Numbered from the stretch's first letter, positions 10,666 to 21,780 are shown. The stretch is DNA of 64,000 nt from Heloderma charlesbogerti (GCA_026122225.1 JANEZZ010000400.1:620001-684000), one strand, 5' to 3'. The notes: generated from the letters alone by a model not told the origin. Made by a program: numbers and translations.

Positions 10666-11576
10666 AGAGTGTGTGTGCCACTGCGGCTCTGTAAATGCCA
10701 ACAATTTTTAGTGTGGCGGTTTTGCTAGATATGTGAGGTGACCGCACACAGAGATTCTCAGTGATAGAATGAGAAAAAAATTAGAAATTGTATTGGAGAG
10801 GAATAAGAAAGAATGTTTGAGTTGGTGTATACGTTGGAAAAATGTAAAGTACTTGCTGCCTTAACATCAGCTGACAAAACAATTGTTTCCAGAGCTTGAT
10901 ACTCCTGAATTCTCACACAAAGCAGTAGGAAACTTGAACAAGGCCAAAGAATTTAAGGTTTGGCAGGAAGGAAAAGAATAAGGAAAAAAAAAACATAACT
11001 TGTGTTTGGCTGGGTCAAATCCCTTTTTTCCCCTTATTGAAATAGAGATGTTAATGACAGACATGATAATAACAGCAGCCAAGCAGGAAGAGAGATCTCA
11101 AAAATTCTAATCAGCCATGAGTAACATGATTCCCTTCTCTGTAAGTGCAGACCCTGAGAAATCTTTGCTCAGAAGCTCCACCCAAATGAAATCTGTATTA
11201 ATGAGTATTACTCTTAGTGGTGGACAATCTAGAACGCAAGACTGGGATGTATTGTTTATTGCACTGAATCCTGTATAAGTCAGGTTTTAATTGGCATGTT
11301 CTGAATTGTGCCTTGAGGGCAAAAGTTCAAAAGGAGAGAGCACTTTCCTTGCTCTTGTCATTGTCAATGCACAGACAGTGAGCTGTTCATCAAGTACTGA
11401 TGATAATGACTGACTATTGCAGTGGCGCTTTCATGGAAACTATGTGCACTGCAGGTTCATGGAGCTGCTATGTACTGGCCATGTTATATTCCACTCTGAT
11501 GGCTACCGCCAGATGGCAAAATCCTTTTAGGTGTTAAAACTTGTCACACAGTTCTGCAGATTTTCCCTGCACTAGC

Positions 11577-11698
11577 CTTCCCAAACCTGGTTTGGCCTAC
11601 AACTTCCATCAGCCCTAGCCAGCATTACCATTGGTGAAGGATCATGGCAGTTGCAGTCTAAAACATCTGGAGGTCACCAGGTTGAGGAAGGCTGCTTT
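11577..11698. mobile_element. hAT-like MITE (D family, copy 1)
   Basis: The left end AGCCTTCCCAAACCTGG is inverted against CAGGTTGAGGAAGGCT, with CAACTTCCATCAGCCCTAG and an inner complement. This is a common reptile foldback element with an ACAACTCCCATCA-type arm. It is old. Confidence 0.75.
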
Positions 11699-11764
11699 AC
11701 ACCATTAGATACGTTTAAGCAAAAGTGCTGTGGGCAAAATCAAGATGACCTGTATGGAAAGTCA

Positions 11765-11908
11765 CTACACCATCCTTCTCCAACCTGATGCCCTCCAGAT
11801 GCATTGGACTGCAATTCCCCATCACTCCCAGCCAGCATGCCATCCAGGGATGATGGGAGTTGAAGTCCAACACAATGTGCCAAATTGGGGAAGACTGCGT
11901 TACACAAT
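11765..11908. mobile_element. hAT-like MITE (D family, copy 2)
   Basis: Left CTTCTCCAACCTGATGCCC is inverted against TGTGCCAAATTGGGGAAG. The arms share CTCCAGATGCATTGGACTGC and GGAGTTGAAGTCCAACACA. It lies 67 bp beyond copy 1, so the two form a direct cluster. Confidence 0.8.
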
Positions 11909-11984
11909 AAATAATGCTGTGGACACCATGTGGAGGACACTTTTGAGAGCACCATTAACCATAGAGGCCTGTTTGTTGGGCACA

Positions 11985-12262
11985 CATGAGAAGGCTTTCT
12001 TCTGTATTGCTCCCAAACTCCGAAATGTGCTTCCTCAAGTATTATACTTGGCTCCCATCCTCTTGACTTCTAGAAAGGGTGTGAAAACACATCTTTTTAA
12101 TTTAGCTTTTTCACTTATGAAATTGTTTTAATATTTTACTGTTTTTAACATTGTTTTGATCACATAAAGGTTTTAATGTTTTAAATTGTTGTACGCCTCC
12201 TTGATGGCTTTTTTTTTTTTTAGCAAATAAGGTGGCATATAAATGTTAATAATAAATACCAT
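11985..12262 (+). mobile_element. L2 LINE 3' end (C-terminus plus 3' UTR)
   Basis: The first part decodes to the C-terminal tail common to L2 LINEs, with AFFCIAPKLRN followed by GVKTHLFNLAF. A T-rich 3' UTR with repeated TTTTAA blocks and a tail resembling AAATGTTAATAATAAATA follows. It is severely 5'-truncated, lacks the RT domain and is inactive. Confidence 0.8.
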
Positions 12263-12797
12263 AAAATAATTTGTTGGATTAATCAAGCCATTTTTAAAGT
12301 GTACTTATGTTTGCCTTATCTTACCCTGTTTTAGAAAAATTACATTACCTTTCGTACAGGTTCAGTGAAATTAAACATTATTGGCTTGTACACGTTGACA
12401 TGCCTGGATTTTGATCTGGGAATGGCACCAAGATTGGCCCACATTTTCCCCCTTGAGTTAAATAGGAAAAATTATTATCTAATGTTCTTATTTTGCCTTT
12501 TTGTGGCTTACCCTGATCCTACTGTAGTTACTTATGGGTGATTCTCACTATATATTTTGTACTTTGACATGGGTAACCCAGATACAGCACAGAAACTTCC
12601 CTCTGGTTGAGCCTGAATCTGGCACATACCTGTTGGAAAAGTCTGAAACTTTTTTCTTATCTGACTGACACCTGACAACTCATCACGTCATGCCATCGAG
12701 TCTTTGAGAGAATATATTTGTAAATCACTTTATATATGGCTGGCCTTGGAGACTACAGCCAGCATAGACTGCTATAGCCTGCTATCAATTGCCTCAG

Positions 12798-12975
12798 TGG
12801 TGGTCTGTCAGAGGCTGCATGCTGCTGGTGGGTGTGGCCAAAGTCACCTGTACGCAGGCCTGAGTAGGTGGGGTCACCCCTTTTAATCTCTTTTCGCCAC
12901 CCCCTTTTATCTCTCTCTTTCTGCTATCCCCTTTTCTCCCCCCCCCCCCACCCTGCGCAGGACAGGAGAAAGACA
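12798..12975 (+). mobile_element. Probable unexpanded relative of the CT-rich hAT-like MITE
   Basis: The order of blocks matches the left part of the element at 53956: CAGTGGTGG, GGCTGCATGCTGCTGGTGG, GTGGCCAAAG, GCAGGCCTGAG, GGTCACCCCTTTT, then TCTCTCTTTCTGCTATCCCC. Only one to two minisatellite-like units are present, followed by a C12 run. The right boundary is not clear. Confidence 0.5.
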
Positions 12976-12979
12976 GATC

Positions 12980-13700
12980 CCTCTTACCAGAAGTCTGAAA
13001 TGATTGCTTGTAATGAGCTTTTGAAATTCAATCACGGGCCACGTGAAATTAGGCTGAGGACTGCACATAGCTCACCCCAGCTCTAAAGCCACAGATGCTT
13101 TCAATGCTATATAGCTGATGTTCTGTGTCTCAGCTTCTATCATCAAAAAAATCATCCCATGCCCTAGAATATCAATGCACAATAGATCAGGAGGCTGATG
13201 TACACAAACACACCACAGAGGTAGTCTCAGCAATGGCTCAACAATGAATGCCCTTGCCTTGAACACATCAAAATCCAAACCTGACCACTGTCCAGAATTG
13301 ATATAACCCTTAAGACTCCATTCAGGAAACATGCCTGAACAGGAAACCTAAACCCTGTAGGGGGGGTGTGAAGGGTGTTCCCACCCTTGCTGCATTGCGC
13401 AGCAAAGACTGAAGGGGCTTCTACTCCCCTTCACTTAAACACGAGTAGGCCTCCACGTGACCAGGAACCCTGATAGAGGGCTTCTTCACATGGAGCTTTT
13501 ATCCTGCTGTTGAGATGGCTCTGTCACAGAAGTTTGCAGGCTCTTTAGATGACAGCGTTACCCTCCAGGGTATATCCCACCATTTCCCCCAGCCTATCCC
13601 ATGTTTTCCTCAAATGCAAAAAAAATTATTTTTTGCAGCCCACGGAACAGGAATGCCATCAACTCCCTGTGAAATTCTCCAATAGCAGAAGAAACCAGCT
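12980..13700. other. Unannotated moderately GC-rich sequence
   Basis: No gene or confident repeat. Near 13475 a block GGGCTTCTTCACATGGAGCTTTTAT resembles a block at about 59325-59345, so part of this may be an unclassified DNA transposon. Confidence 0.3.
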
Positions 13701-14281
13701 GTGGGCATTTGTTTTCAGTTGTTGGGGGTGCGGTCAGGATGATGAAAGCATTGAGAATGGGCTGCAGGGCATGTCCTGAGCGGGGGTTTCAGGGAAGAGA
13801 CCAAGCAGATTTGACAGGTGGGAGGGCTTGTGCTTTCTCCCTTCCTTGCAAGGAGGGGAGGGTGCACGGTTTGAGGGTGAACCCTGCCTCCGCTCAAGTC
13901 TTGCTGAGGAAGGAAAGTTCTGCACCCAATCCTCCCCATCACCGCCAATTTTCCCCTTTGTTTCAAGGCGACCCCTCTCCCAAACTGCCCAAATCATGGC
14001 CATAGCTCAGGGTGCCACCTGCTCAGCAACAGCAGCACCAGGCGGCCCCAAAGAAGTGCATTGCTCTCAAACCACATGTCTTCCATGTAAATGCTTGAGC
14101 ACATCTCTTGATTGGAGGGAGAAGAGGGTAAAATGCTTCCCTGCAACGAAGGGAGACAGAACTCATCCCCCACCCCACCAAGCTCAGAATCAACGTCCTC
14201 TGTTGATTCAGAGCACCCCATCAAGTCCAAAGGGGCTTACTCCCAAGTAAGTGTGCTGAGGGTTGCAGAGTTGCAGCATCT

Positions 14282-15190
14282 CAGTCCCCATCCACCAGTA
14301 GCGTGCAAGGGGAGGGAAAGGGGCAGGAACCAGGGAGGAATTATCACTGTACCCCAAGCAGCATCACCACCTCCATGAGAAGGACAGAAATGAAAAATAG
14401 CGCGGCGTGGGACAGCCATCTAAAGAGAACGACCCAGTCCTGCAGTGAGACTGAATGGGGAAAGAACTGGCATTGATGTGGAATTCTCCGCCTGTGTGAT
14501 GGAGCCCAAAGTATGGACACAAGTAGAAGGCCTCCTCAGACCTTGCCACTGTGATACAAGTACATATCTTCAAGAAGCCTGTCACTGTTAGTTCCTCTTT
14601 CCTTTCTGGAGGTCGGGGCGGGGCCTCGTCCCTATTCTCTTCAGGTAGACTTTGGAGCCAGCCAGTCTGCTGTTGGCTCCTCAGGAGTTAGTTTCTTCTC
14701 ATGAATATGCAATGAAGACAGCTGTTGTGGGAGCTTCTGGGTCTGAAGTGTATTACCTAGAGGGCAGGTCCTAGGCTTGGATTGCAAGTAGAGCTGGTAA
14801 GCTCACCCCCCCCCCCCCGCACAAACACACACACACATTAATCATGGCCAAGGGCCATTACTGCCACTCAACACAGGAAAGTCAGCGACAGGGAGGGAGT
14901 GGGCAAGGCAGCATGTGCCCCCTACCCGGGTTCAGATTTCTTGTTCAGATATAATGGGCATCTCTACACCAGCCTAGAATCCTGCATTTAAAACGGGTCT
15001 TTCTGCTTCCATTTTAAATGCAGGATCACAACAGATTCCCTTTACATGTGCATCCTTCTCTGTAGATGGCCATTCCCATAGCATTATGTTTCCCTGAGGA
15101 GGCATTACACACACTCCAGGTTCAGTGATACTTGCTCCTGGGTTCCTGCCCCTTTCCCTCCCCTTGCACATTACTGGTGGTTGGGGACTG
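14282..15190. repeat. Large inverted repeat (arms about 68-150 bp, spacer about 0.7 kb)
   Basis: 14282-14349 and 15123-15190 are inverted repeats matching at about 60 of 68 bases by eye, including GGGAGGGAAAGGGGCAGGAA. Weaker complementarity extends inward to about 14440 and 15045 (GCCATCTAAAGAGAA against TTCTCTGTAGATGGC). It is probably a foldback DNA element. The open frames across it have no recognisable protein. Confidence 0.65.
14957..15045. repeat. Unclassified interspersed repeat with small hairpin
   Basis: GGCATCTCTACACCAGCCTA, ATCCTGCATTTAAAACGGG and TTTTAAATGCAGGATCAC recur at 35219-35294. The pair ATCCTGCATTTAAAA/TTTTAAATGCAGGAT forms a hairpin. It is likely a DNA-transposon terminus. 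Confidence 0.65.
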
Positions 15191-15617
15191 ACACGCGGAC
15201 AGCCCCCCCCATCTCCCCAGGCCCGCCTCCCTCTTCCATGCTTTTGGCCAGTCCCGCTGCTCAGCCCCTCTGCTGGTCCTCCACTCTGCCGTCCCCCCCT
15301 CACCAGGCTGAGAATGGCGAGGAGCCAAAATGGCTCAGGCGCGGGAAGGCTGAACGCCCATCAGACCTTCGTCACCACCTTTGACATCATGACCATGCCC
15401 CCAACAACCACACTTAGCGCTTCATTCACACTAGGGGAGAAATACACAGGGAGGACATGGCACTCCATTTGCACAGATCTGGAAAAATACCCAATTTTTT
15501 CCGTTTGAGGAAAACACGGGATAGGTGGGAGGAAATAGTGGAATAATGACTGGACAATGACGACGTCATATAATGGACCCACAGAATTCAGTGAGTGAGC
15601 AACTGTGAATGCGCAAT

Positions 15618-15629
15618 AAACTTGAGGTG
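15618..15629. repeat. Target-site duplication of truncated BovB (left)
   Basis: AAACTTGAGGTG, identical to 16396-16407 on the far side of the element. Confidence 0.9.
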
Positions 15630-16395
15630 TTGTTGTTGTTCAGTCGTTCAGTCGTGTCCGACACTTCGTGACCCCATGGACCATAGCATGCCAGGCCTTC
15701 CTGTCCTGCGCTCTCTCCCGGAGCATGCTCAAGTTCATATTCATTGCATCCGTGATGCTATCTAGCCATCTCATCCTCTGCCGTCCCCTTTTCCTTTTGC
15801 CTTTAGTCTTTCCCAGCATCAGGGTCTTTTCCAGAGAGTCAGTTTTCTCTTCGCATTAGGTGGCCAAAATATTTGAGCTTCTGCTTCAGTATCTGTCCTT
15901 CCAATGAGCACTCAGGGTTGATTTCCTTTAGGATGGACTGATTTGACCTCCTTGCAGTCCAGGGGACTCTTAAGAGTCTTCTCCAGCACCACAGTTGGAA
16001 AGCATCAATTCTTCGGTGCTCAGCCTTCCTTATAGTCCAGGTCTCACAGCCATACGTTACTACTGGGAAAACCATAGCTTTGATTATGCGGACCTTTGTT
16101 GGCAAGGTGATGTCTCTGCTTCTCACTATGGTGTCTAGGTTTGCCATAGCTTTCCTCCCAAGGAGCAAGCGTCTTTAATTTCATGGCTACAGCCACCGTC
16201 TGCAGTGATCTTGGAGCTCAAGAAAATAAAATCTGTTACTGCTTCCATTTCTTCCCCTTCCATATGCCAGGAAGTGATGGGGCCAGATGCCATAATCTTA
16301 GTTTTTTTAATGTTGAGTTTCAAACCAGCTTTTGCACTCTCCTCTTTCACCCTCAACAAGAGGCTCTTTAGATCCTCTTCGCTTTCTGCCATTAA
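15630..16395 (-). mobile_element. RTE-BovB LINE, 5'-truncated, with perfect 12-bp TSD
   Basis: On the minus strand it decodes from within the reverse transcriptase (FLMAESEEDLKSLL at the 5' break, then NIKKTKIMASGPITS, KVRIIKAMVFPVVTYGCETW, RLLRVPWTARRSNQSILKEI), ending past the GRPRxRWxD-type block into the 3' tail GTCGGACACGACTGAACGA and (AAC)n. The frame breaks at about 16140 (one shift) and at a stop near 15840. AAACTTGAGGTG at both ends shows a complete retrotransposition event truncated at the 5' end. Its tail differs from the 30-kb BovB tail, so it belongs to another BovB subfamily. Confidence 0.9.
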
Positions 16396-16409
16396 AAACT
16401 TGAGGTGTA

Positions 16410-17215
16410 GAGATCCCCAATGCCTCAACAGAGCTCTTGCTCAGATATGGGTTTGCTGGTGAGGGTTAAACCAGTACATATTTGGTTAGTTCTTAGTATC
16501 TTATATTTCACAGTGAGGTTTGTGTTAAGAGTCACTTTTTTTAAAAAAGTGTTTTTAACAGCCCCAAGGTTGTAGGATGAATTGAGATAATCTAAAATGA
16601 TGGTTTAATTAGCTAGGGAATTGTTGCTTTTTGGAGGCTGACTTTTTTTGTTATTTTTTTTCTTGCTGTTTGTTACTAGACACAGTTAGCTGTGGGTACA
16701 TAATTGTGAAGTGGAAAATTGCTCCAGAGATCTGTGACGTAGATTCCTGAGAAACAAGTTTAAAAATGATTTGAAAATAAAGACCAGACCTTAGAACAAT
16801 CATAAAACTTTAATCAGGCAATAAAAAAGGATTTCTTTTTCTTTCAAAATTCTTCAGTTGTGTAAAAGGATATTAGTGTTTGGAACATTTTCTGAACTTT
16901 ATGCTTCCCGTTACGGTACAAACATAAGAGATGTAAAGCGGGGTCTGGGGGCCCTTAAAAACGTAGTACTAAACTACTATTGGTTTCAGCACATGACAAA
17001 AGTGGGAAATATGACTGAGCCACTGTGAATAGAATGGCAATTTTTGCACAGCAGTGCAGGCCATTTAAATATGGGCTTGTGGAAGTATACAAAACTGGAT
17101 GCTTCTGCTTGTAGCAACAGACTTCATACAGCCACTTTGCCACAAGCAGGAAGCTGCCATAAGTTAGAAAAAATGGTGACCACAAACTGAGATCATGGCC
17201 TTGGGATACTAAGGC
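16410..17215. other. Unique AT-rich sequence
   Basis: No gene or recognisable repeat. It contains several T runs and short A-rich tracts. Confidence 0.45.
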
Positions 17216-17224
17216 ACAGTTCTG

Positions 17225-17286
17225 GTCATGTTTAGACAGAAAAAAGTCCTACAACGGAGAGTCTAAACATGCATAGGGCTGCGCCC
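17225..17286. mobile_element. Internally deleted Harbinger-like MITE (C family, copy 3)
   Basis: GTCATGTTTAGACAGAAAAA and AGTCCTACAAC match the left arm of copy 1, joined directly to GTCTAAACATGCATAGG and GCGCCC, followed by TAA. The centre of the palindrome has been lost. Confidence 0.7.
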
Positions 17287-17329
17287 TAAGTCATTCTTGC
17301 CAGTGAGTCCTTGATTGTCAAACCACTTA

Positions 17330-17421
17330 GGGTGCAACTGTACACATACGTACCTGGGAGTAAGCCCTACTTAACCAAGTGGAGCTGACTTCCAAGTAAA
17401 TGTGCCTAGGATTCTGCTGCA
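17330..17421. mobile_element. Harbinger-like MITE, degenerate
   Basis: It starts GGGTGCAACTGTACAC after TTA, has TGGGAGTAAGCCCTACTT and ends CCTAGGATTCTGC. It has the interior of the 53367 and 62330 copies. Confidence 0.6.
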
Positions 17422-17783
17422 TATGTAGGGGAAAAAACATGTACGCAGGTAAAGTTCAGCAGAAGTATTACTTATAGCAGGAGTACATAGATGAGAAAGC
17501 TGGTGCATACAGTGGCCTGGTCCATCAATACTTTATGGTTGCAGAACACCACTTTATACATGGCACATCCCCATTCAATTGAGTGGAAAGGGCAGCTTCG
17601 CACATGGGTTCCATTGTATATGTGTTGTGTTCCTTCTTTAAGAGGCAAGCCCAGAAGGCCTCAGTGTTTGCAGGCCATGTGAGATAAATAGAAGGGAATG
17701 CTTTCACTTTTGGGCAGAAGTCACTAGGGGCAGTTGGGCCTGTGTAATCTCCTGAATGGCCAGGACAATCCTGGGCCTATATT

Positions 17784-18359
17784 TGTCAAGTCCCTTGGTT
17801 CTCTCCCTTTGCAATCAACACACTCTAAGATACCAGGCTTCAGGCTCACTACTTTATTAGTTAACGACCAGGCTCTTTACAAATGCAAATCCTCGGAGAC
17901 TCTCAGGCTACAAAGGAAAACAGCTACTCCACACAATTACGAATATCGGTAGAGGAGCCAAGTGGGAATCAGAGGTTGCCAGCAGTTTGAAGCAAGAACT
18001 TGCCATCCAGAATAACTTGGGGGGGTGCCCCTCCCTTACAGTTGTGCCCTCCTACGTAGGCAATCACGCATATCTAACCGGGTGGAACGTCTGAGCTCCG
18101 CCTCTAACTTTTCCCGCTTCGCTCTGAGCTGGACTCTAGCATCCTTCAGGTCACACCCCACACTCTCCTCCTCCTCCGAGACCTGAGTTCTCACAAGGAG
18201 GGGGGACCTTCAGGTCGAGCCATCTGTGTGCCAAGTTCCTGAGAAGAGTGTCTAGCCATATCTGAGCTCACTAGGGAGGAAACCTCCCCCTGTTCTGGCT
18301 GTTCCCATTCTGAGTCTGAGCCGCTAACTATCTCCACTCACTTAGAATCATTTCTGACA
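17784..18359 (-). mobile_element. Solo LTR, Ty3/gypsy-type
   Basis: A 576-bp block starts TGTCA and ends TGACA (perfect 5-bp inverted ends, canonical TG...CA). The flanks ATATT and ATATG match at 4 of 5 positions, as expected for an old 5-bp target duplication. On the minus strand an AATAAA signal lies at 17858-17853, near the 3' end, which sets the orientation. No internal gag/pol or second LTR is found nearby, so it is a solo LTR produced by LTR-LTR recombination. GC content is higher than in the flanks. The gypsy assignment rests on the terminal bases only; another LTR class is possible. Confidence 0.6.
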
Positions 18360-18699
18360 ATATGACTGTAGCAGTTACCAAACACAATTGTTCAGTTGTT
18401 TATGCTTCTCTTATAAGAGGAGTTTCTGTAAGTTATAATAAATAGCTGTTGAGTCTGAAGACATCTGCTGTGTGTTGCTGTTTACCATATACAAAAATGT
18501 GTAAAACTCTCTTCACAGGTGGCTTCACAGGGTGTAGAAGCCCACCTCATCCCTCCTCCACTTTTGCATGCAAAATAGGTTTTGAAAATGAAATAGGTTT
18601 TCCATTATTATGCACTAGTCCGTCAGAAAATGCTCACTACTGCCAGCATCGGAAATCATAACTGAATCATAAACTGGAATTTAAAATGAGGCTGCAATC

Positions 18700-18835
18700 T
18701 GAAACATACTCACTTAAAAGTTAACTCCATCAAAATCAAAGGAACTTACCTGGAAGAAAATGTGCTTAAGATAAGAACATTAATATTAAATATAATGTTC
18801 TTTCTCTTTCAGAAATCTAACGTGGGACAAAGCTT
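18700..18835 (+). repeat. Diverged duplicate of the 9.2-kb acceptor region
   Basis: The segment runs parallel to 9215-9322: GTTAACTCCATCAAAATC against CTTAACTCTATCAAAATC, a similar spacer, then TTCTTTCTCTTTCAG followed by AAATCTAAC and GTGGGACA in both. After about 20 nt beyond the CAG the two diverge, and the frame here stops early with no donor. Either an exon edge was duplicated or both are copies of one transposon end. Confidence 0.5.
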
Positions 18836-18839
18836 GCCC

Positions 18840-20550
18840 ATGCAAATACAGAGCTTGCCTGTGCCACACCCCCCCCTCCATATTTTTCCCCTAGTCCTAT
18901 TTAGAATCTAATGAGGCACCCACTCAGATGCCTTGTGTGGGTATTAGAAGATACATGGGGCTTTGGCTCAGGATAACTGAGTATTGTTTAAAGTACAGCC
19001 TTTAAAGTACTGAGAAGAGGTGAACAGAATCTGTCCATCACATCTTTCATTTAAAATCTAGTCTTAGAACTGAGCCCCCCTTTTCAGAAATATCTATATT
19101 TGAATGGGTGCTTCTGCATAATCTATTAATGGAATATGATTAAATAAGAATATATTTAGAGGACTTTGAATTGGTTTGCAAACAAACAAGAGAAACATAT
19201 GTGAGCCAAATTAATCTAATAATTTATTTGCAATGAATAATACAACCAACACACTTCCTATCTGTGTACAGTGGGGTGGCTGACATTGCAGGCAACAATG
19301 ATAGCCCGATGATCAACCCTCAAAAGTATTGTCCTCTGCCCATGATTCAAACTTTTATATAGTAATGGAAATGGAACCTTAAATTATTGCTGGGTGGCTG
19401 ATTGGAAGTTGCTGTACCTGTTTTCAAAAATGTTGTAAGTAAAAATTGATGGGATTTTGAAAATGGAAAACTATTGTATGAAAGTCTTTAGCAATGAGAG
19501 AGCTCACTGGAATAGGGCCATAAACTGCATTTATTTGAGTCAATTTTGCATTAATCAGTGTGCCTTGAAGATTACGTTCCCTGTTTTTATATTTAGTGGT
19601 TCATATATTATAAAAAGTGCCTTTAAGTGTTTTGAAGAAACACATTAAAAATCCACTGTAGTGCCTTGGCAGCTGACAATTTTAATATATAGCAGGTACA
19701 ACTTGCCTTTGAAATCTGAGTAATCTGTAGGGAGGCTATTATTTTAATCCTTTAAAAAAATAGTCAAAAGCCAAAGACTAAATTCATTACATTCAAAAAT
19801 AATAATGAACATTTTTCAGTAAATCCATGAAGAAATAAGATTCTTAGGAGTGTAACTGTGTTATGTAAATTGCCTTCTTTTTCAAAAAGGAGAAGATAGA
19901 AGTTTGCTTCAACTATTTACTGGTTAGTGTGTGAAAAATGGCAAGAGGCTGAAAATATGTCACATGTGTATAAAGCTAACAGCAAATGTCTGTTCTCCAA
20001 GACAGATAGCCCCCTTGGCAATTTTATTAATGAAATCCAAAACCACAGAAAACCGAATTCAGCTGAATAGCCACAGGTTTGAAGCTTTGTCCACAGCTTG
20101 CACCTTGTTCCTGAAATTAATTATACCCACAAGAAAGAGAGCCCTCTCCATATCACAGTTTTAGTTCTGAGAAAGTCTTTGAGGAGTAGTTCTGACACCA
20201 GGTGCTATACTTGTCCCTACTTACCAGAAACATTCCTTGTTTCCTGCTACCTATCAGCCAACAGGAAACATATACAATATTTTTATGGATTTCAGGTTGG
20301 TCTGAACAACCTTTCAAGGCTCCCCTCCAGCTCACTTCTTCTGACTGCAAAAGGTTCAGGATTTTAGTGGGAAGCCATCCTCTCCCCTTCACCCAGAGAC
20401 ATGTAGTTTGGCCAGATCTTGTCCAGACATGTCCTGAAAGTTACCTGATTACTCCTCCTTTCTCCTACTAGGCCAAAGGGAGAGGTCTAGCCTAGCCTGC
20501 TGTTTTGAAGCAGTTTGTCCTGATGTTTATAGGGAAAGGCCATAGCCATA
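18840..20550. other. Unique AT-rich sequence
   Basis: No gene, RNA or clear repeat. Long AT-rich runs at 19100-19900 lack interspersed repeats and might include conserved noncoding DNA. Confidence 0.4.
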
Positions 20551-20869
20551 TACACACGCACGCACACGTGCACACCTAAACTTTATATCACAGAGATGCC
20601 ATAAGTCTCCAGTGACCTGATTCTAAAGAAAGCAACTCTGGGTCAAAACACCTACACCCCTGGAATTGTCAACCACTTGGAGATTTAGAATGTACAGGGG
20701 TGGGACAATATATTTTCTCCTGCAGAGCAAATAGCAGCATGGGGGAGCAATTCAGATTGGGAAGACAGCAAAGTGAAGGAAAAGGGGGAGGGGTGTTAAA
20801 AACAAACAAACAGCACGGTGGTCCCAGTTTGGTCCCAATTATCTCATTGCAACAACAGTGGGAGTCCTG

Positions 20870-21190
20870 GGGCCGATCTACACTTACAGGTTTTTTCGCT
20901 TCCAATGAGGTTTCACTGCCCGTCTTTCACACTACGCAGTAGCCACCTCGAATTGGAACTGGAATTTCCTGTTTCCGTGCTCCCACTTTCAATACCCTGA
21001 TATCCCGGTATTTCCCCTTAAAGTGCTCTGATTTTCCACCTTCGTTACCATATCTGGTCGTAGTCCCCTCCCCTGCCTGTCCATATACGGCTGTGTTTGT
21101 ATTTCCCTCCTGTCCAATCACAGCTCTCGACGGCCCCATGTCGTCTTCTGGCTACTGATTGCATAGCTTCCTCAGCATTCAATGTTTCCT
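20870..21190. other. Unclassified GC-richer block, possibly a DNA transposon
   Basis: It begins GGGGCCGATCTACACTTACA and contains ATTGGAACTGGAATTTCC and TATCCCGGTATTTCC. It lacks coding features and differs in composition from its flanks. The right limit is the 5S-SINE head. Confidence 0.3.
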
Positions 21191-21204
21191 CAGCAACAAG
21201 CAAA

Positions 21205-21325
21205 GGGCTGGATGTGTGCGCGCTTGTCTGATCTCGGAAGCTAAGCAGGGTGGGCCCGGTCAGTAGTTCGATGGGCGACTGCCTGGGAATCAGGCTTCCT
21301 GCATTGAGCAGGGGGTTGTTCTATC
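21205..21325 (+). mobile_element. 5S rRNA-derived SINE with CR1-type tail
   Basis: 21226-21290 matches the second half of vertebrate 5S rRNA (GATCTCGGAAGCTAAGCAGG, GGGCGACTGCCTGGGAAT), covering the box A and box C parts of its internal promoter. It begins GGGCTGGATGT, the same head as the copy at 36381-36510. The 3' part CTTCCTGCATTGAGCAGGGG matches the CR1 3' UTR. 5S-headed SINEs with CR1-like tails are known as the SINE3 class. It is too changed to be a 5S gene. Confidence 0.85.
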
Positions 21326-21344
21326 CTTTCAAATGAGACTTAAG

Positions 21345-21590
21345 TTTTACCCCCTTCTATCCCCTGCTTCGGATTTTTTTTTTTTAATTAAGGCGTTATC
21401 TTCGAAGAATCATGGCTTCTCCGTTATTTTTTTTTCTAATTCAGGCATGATCTTCGAAGATTCGAAAATTCAAAGATTTTCAAATGTTTTAAGAAAAATT
21501 TGAAATCTGATTTAAGTTTTTAAAAATCCAATTTAAATCAAAACAATCGATTTTTAATTTTTTAAAAAAAACATTGATTTTTATCAACCC
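21345..21590. repeat. AT-rich degenerate tract with repeated ATCTTCGAAGA
   Basis: ATCTTCGAAGA occurs twice (near 21400 and 21450), followed by alternating AAATTT and GATTTAAAT motifs ending near TTTTTATCAACCCTGC. It resembles the AT-rich end of a reptile MITE; the class is unknown. Confidence 0.45.
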
Positions 21591-21639
21591 TGCTTCCCAT
21601 TGTGCTAGTGGTGTATCCTGCTAGTGCGCAGGCAGCAAT

Positions 21640-21780
21640 GGATACTGCCCTTTGCCGTTCATGCATCTGATGAAGTGGACAGTGTCCACAAAAGCTTATG
21701 CCAGAATAAATTTGTTAGTCTTTAGGGTGCCATAAGATTCTTAGTAGTTTTTGCTGCAACAGACTTACACAGCAAACCCT
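21640..21780 (+). mobile_element. Penelope-like element 3' end
   Basis: GCATCTGATGAAGTGGACAG, AAAGCTTATGCCAGAATAAA and TTTGTTAGTCTTTAGGGTGC form the 3' end seen, inverted, in the 42.5-43.8 kb copy, where it follows a GIY-YIG remnant. Only the terminal 140 bp remain. Confidence 0.65.

Noticed and set aside
10264..10711. Overlapping 126- and 81-codon frames
   Set aside because: They are readings through the B-family MITE at 10333-10665.
21226..21290. 5S rRNA gene
   Set aside because: Only the 3' half is present, mutated and fused to a CR1 tail; it is a SINE.
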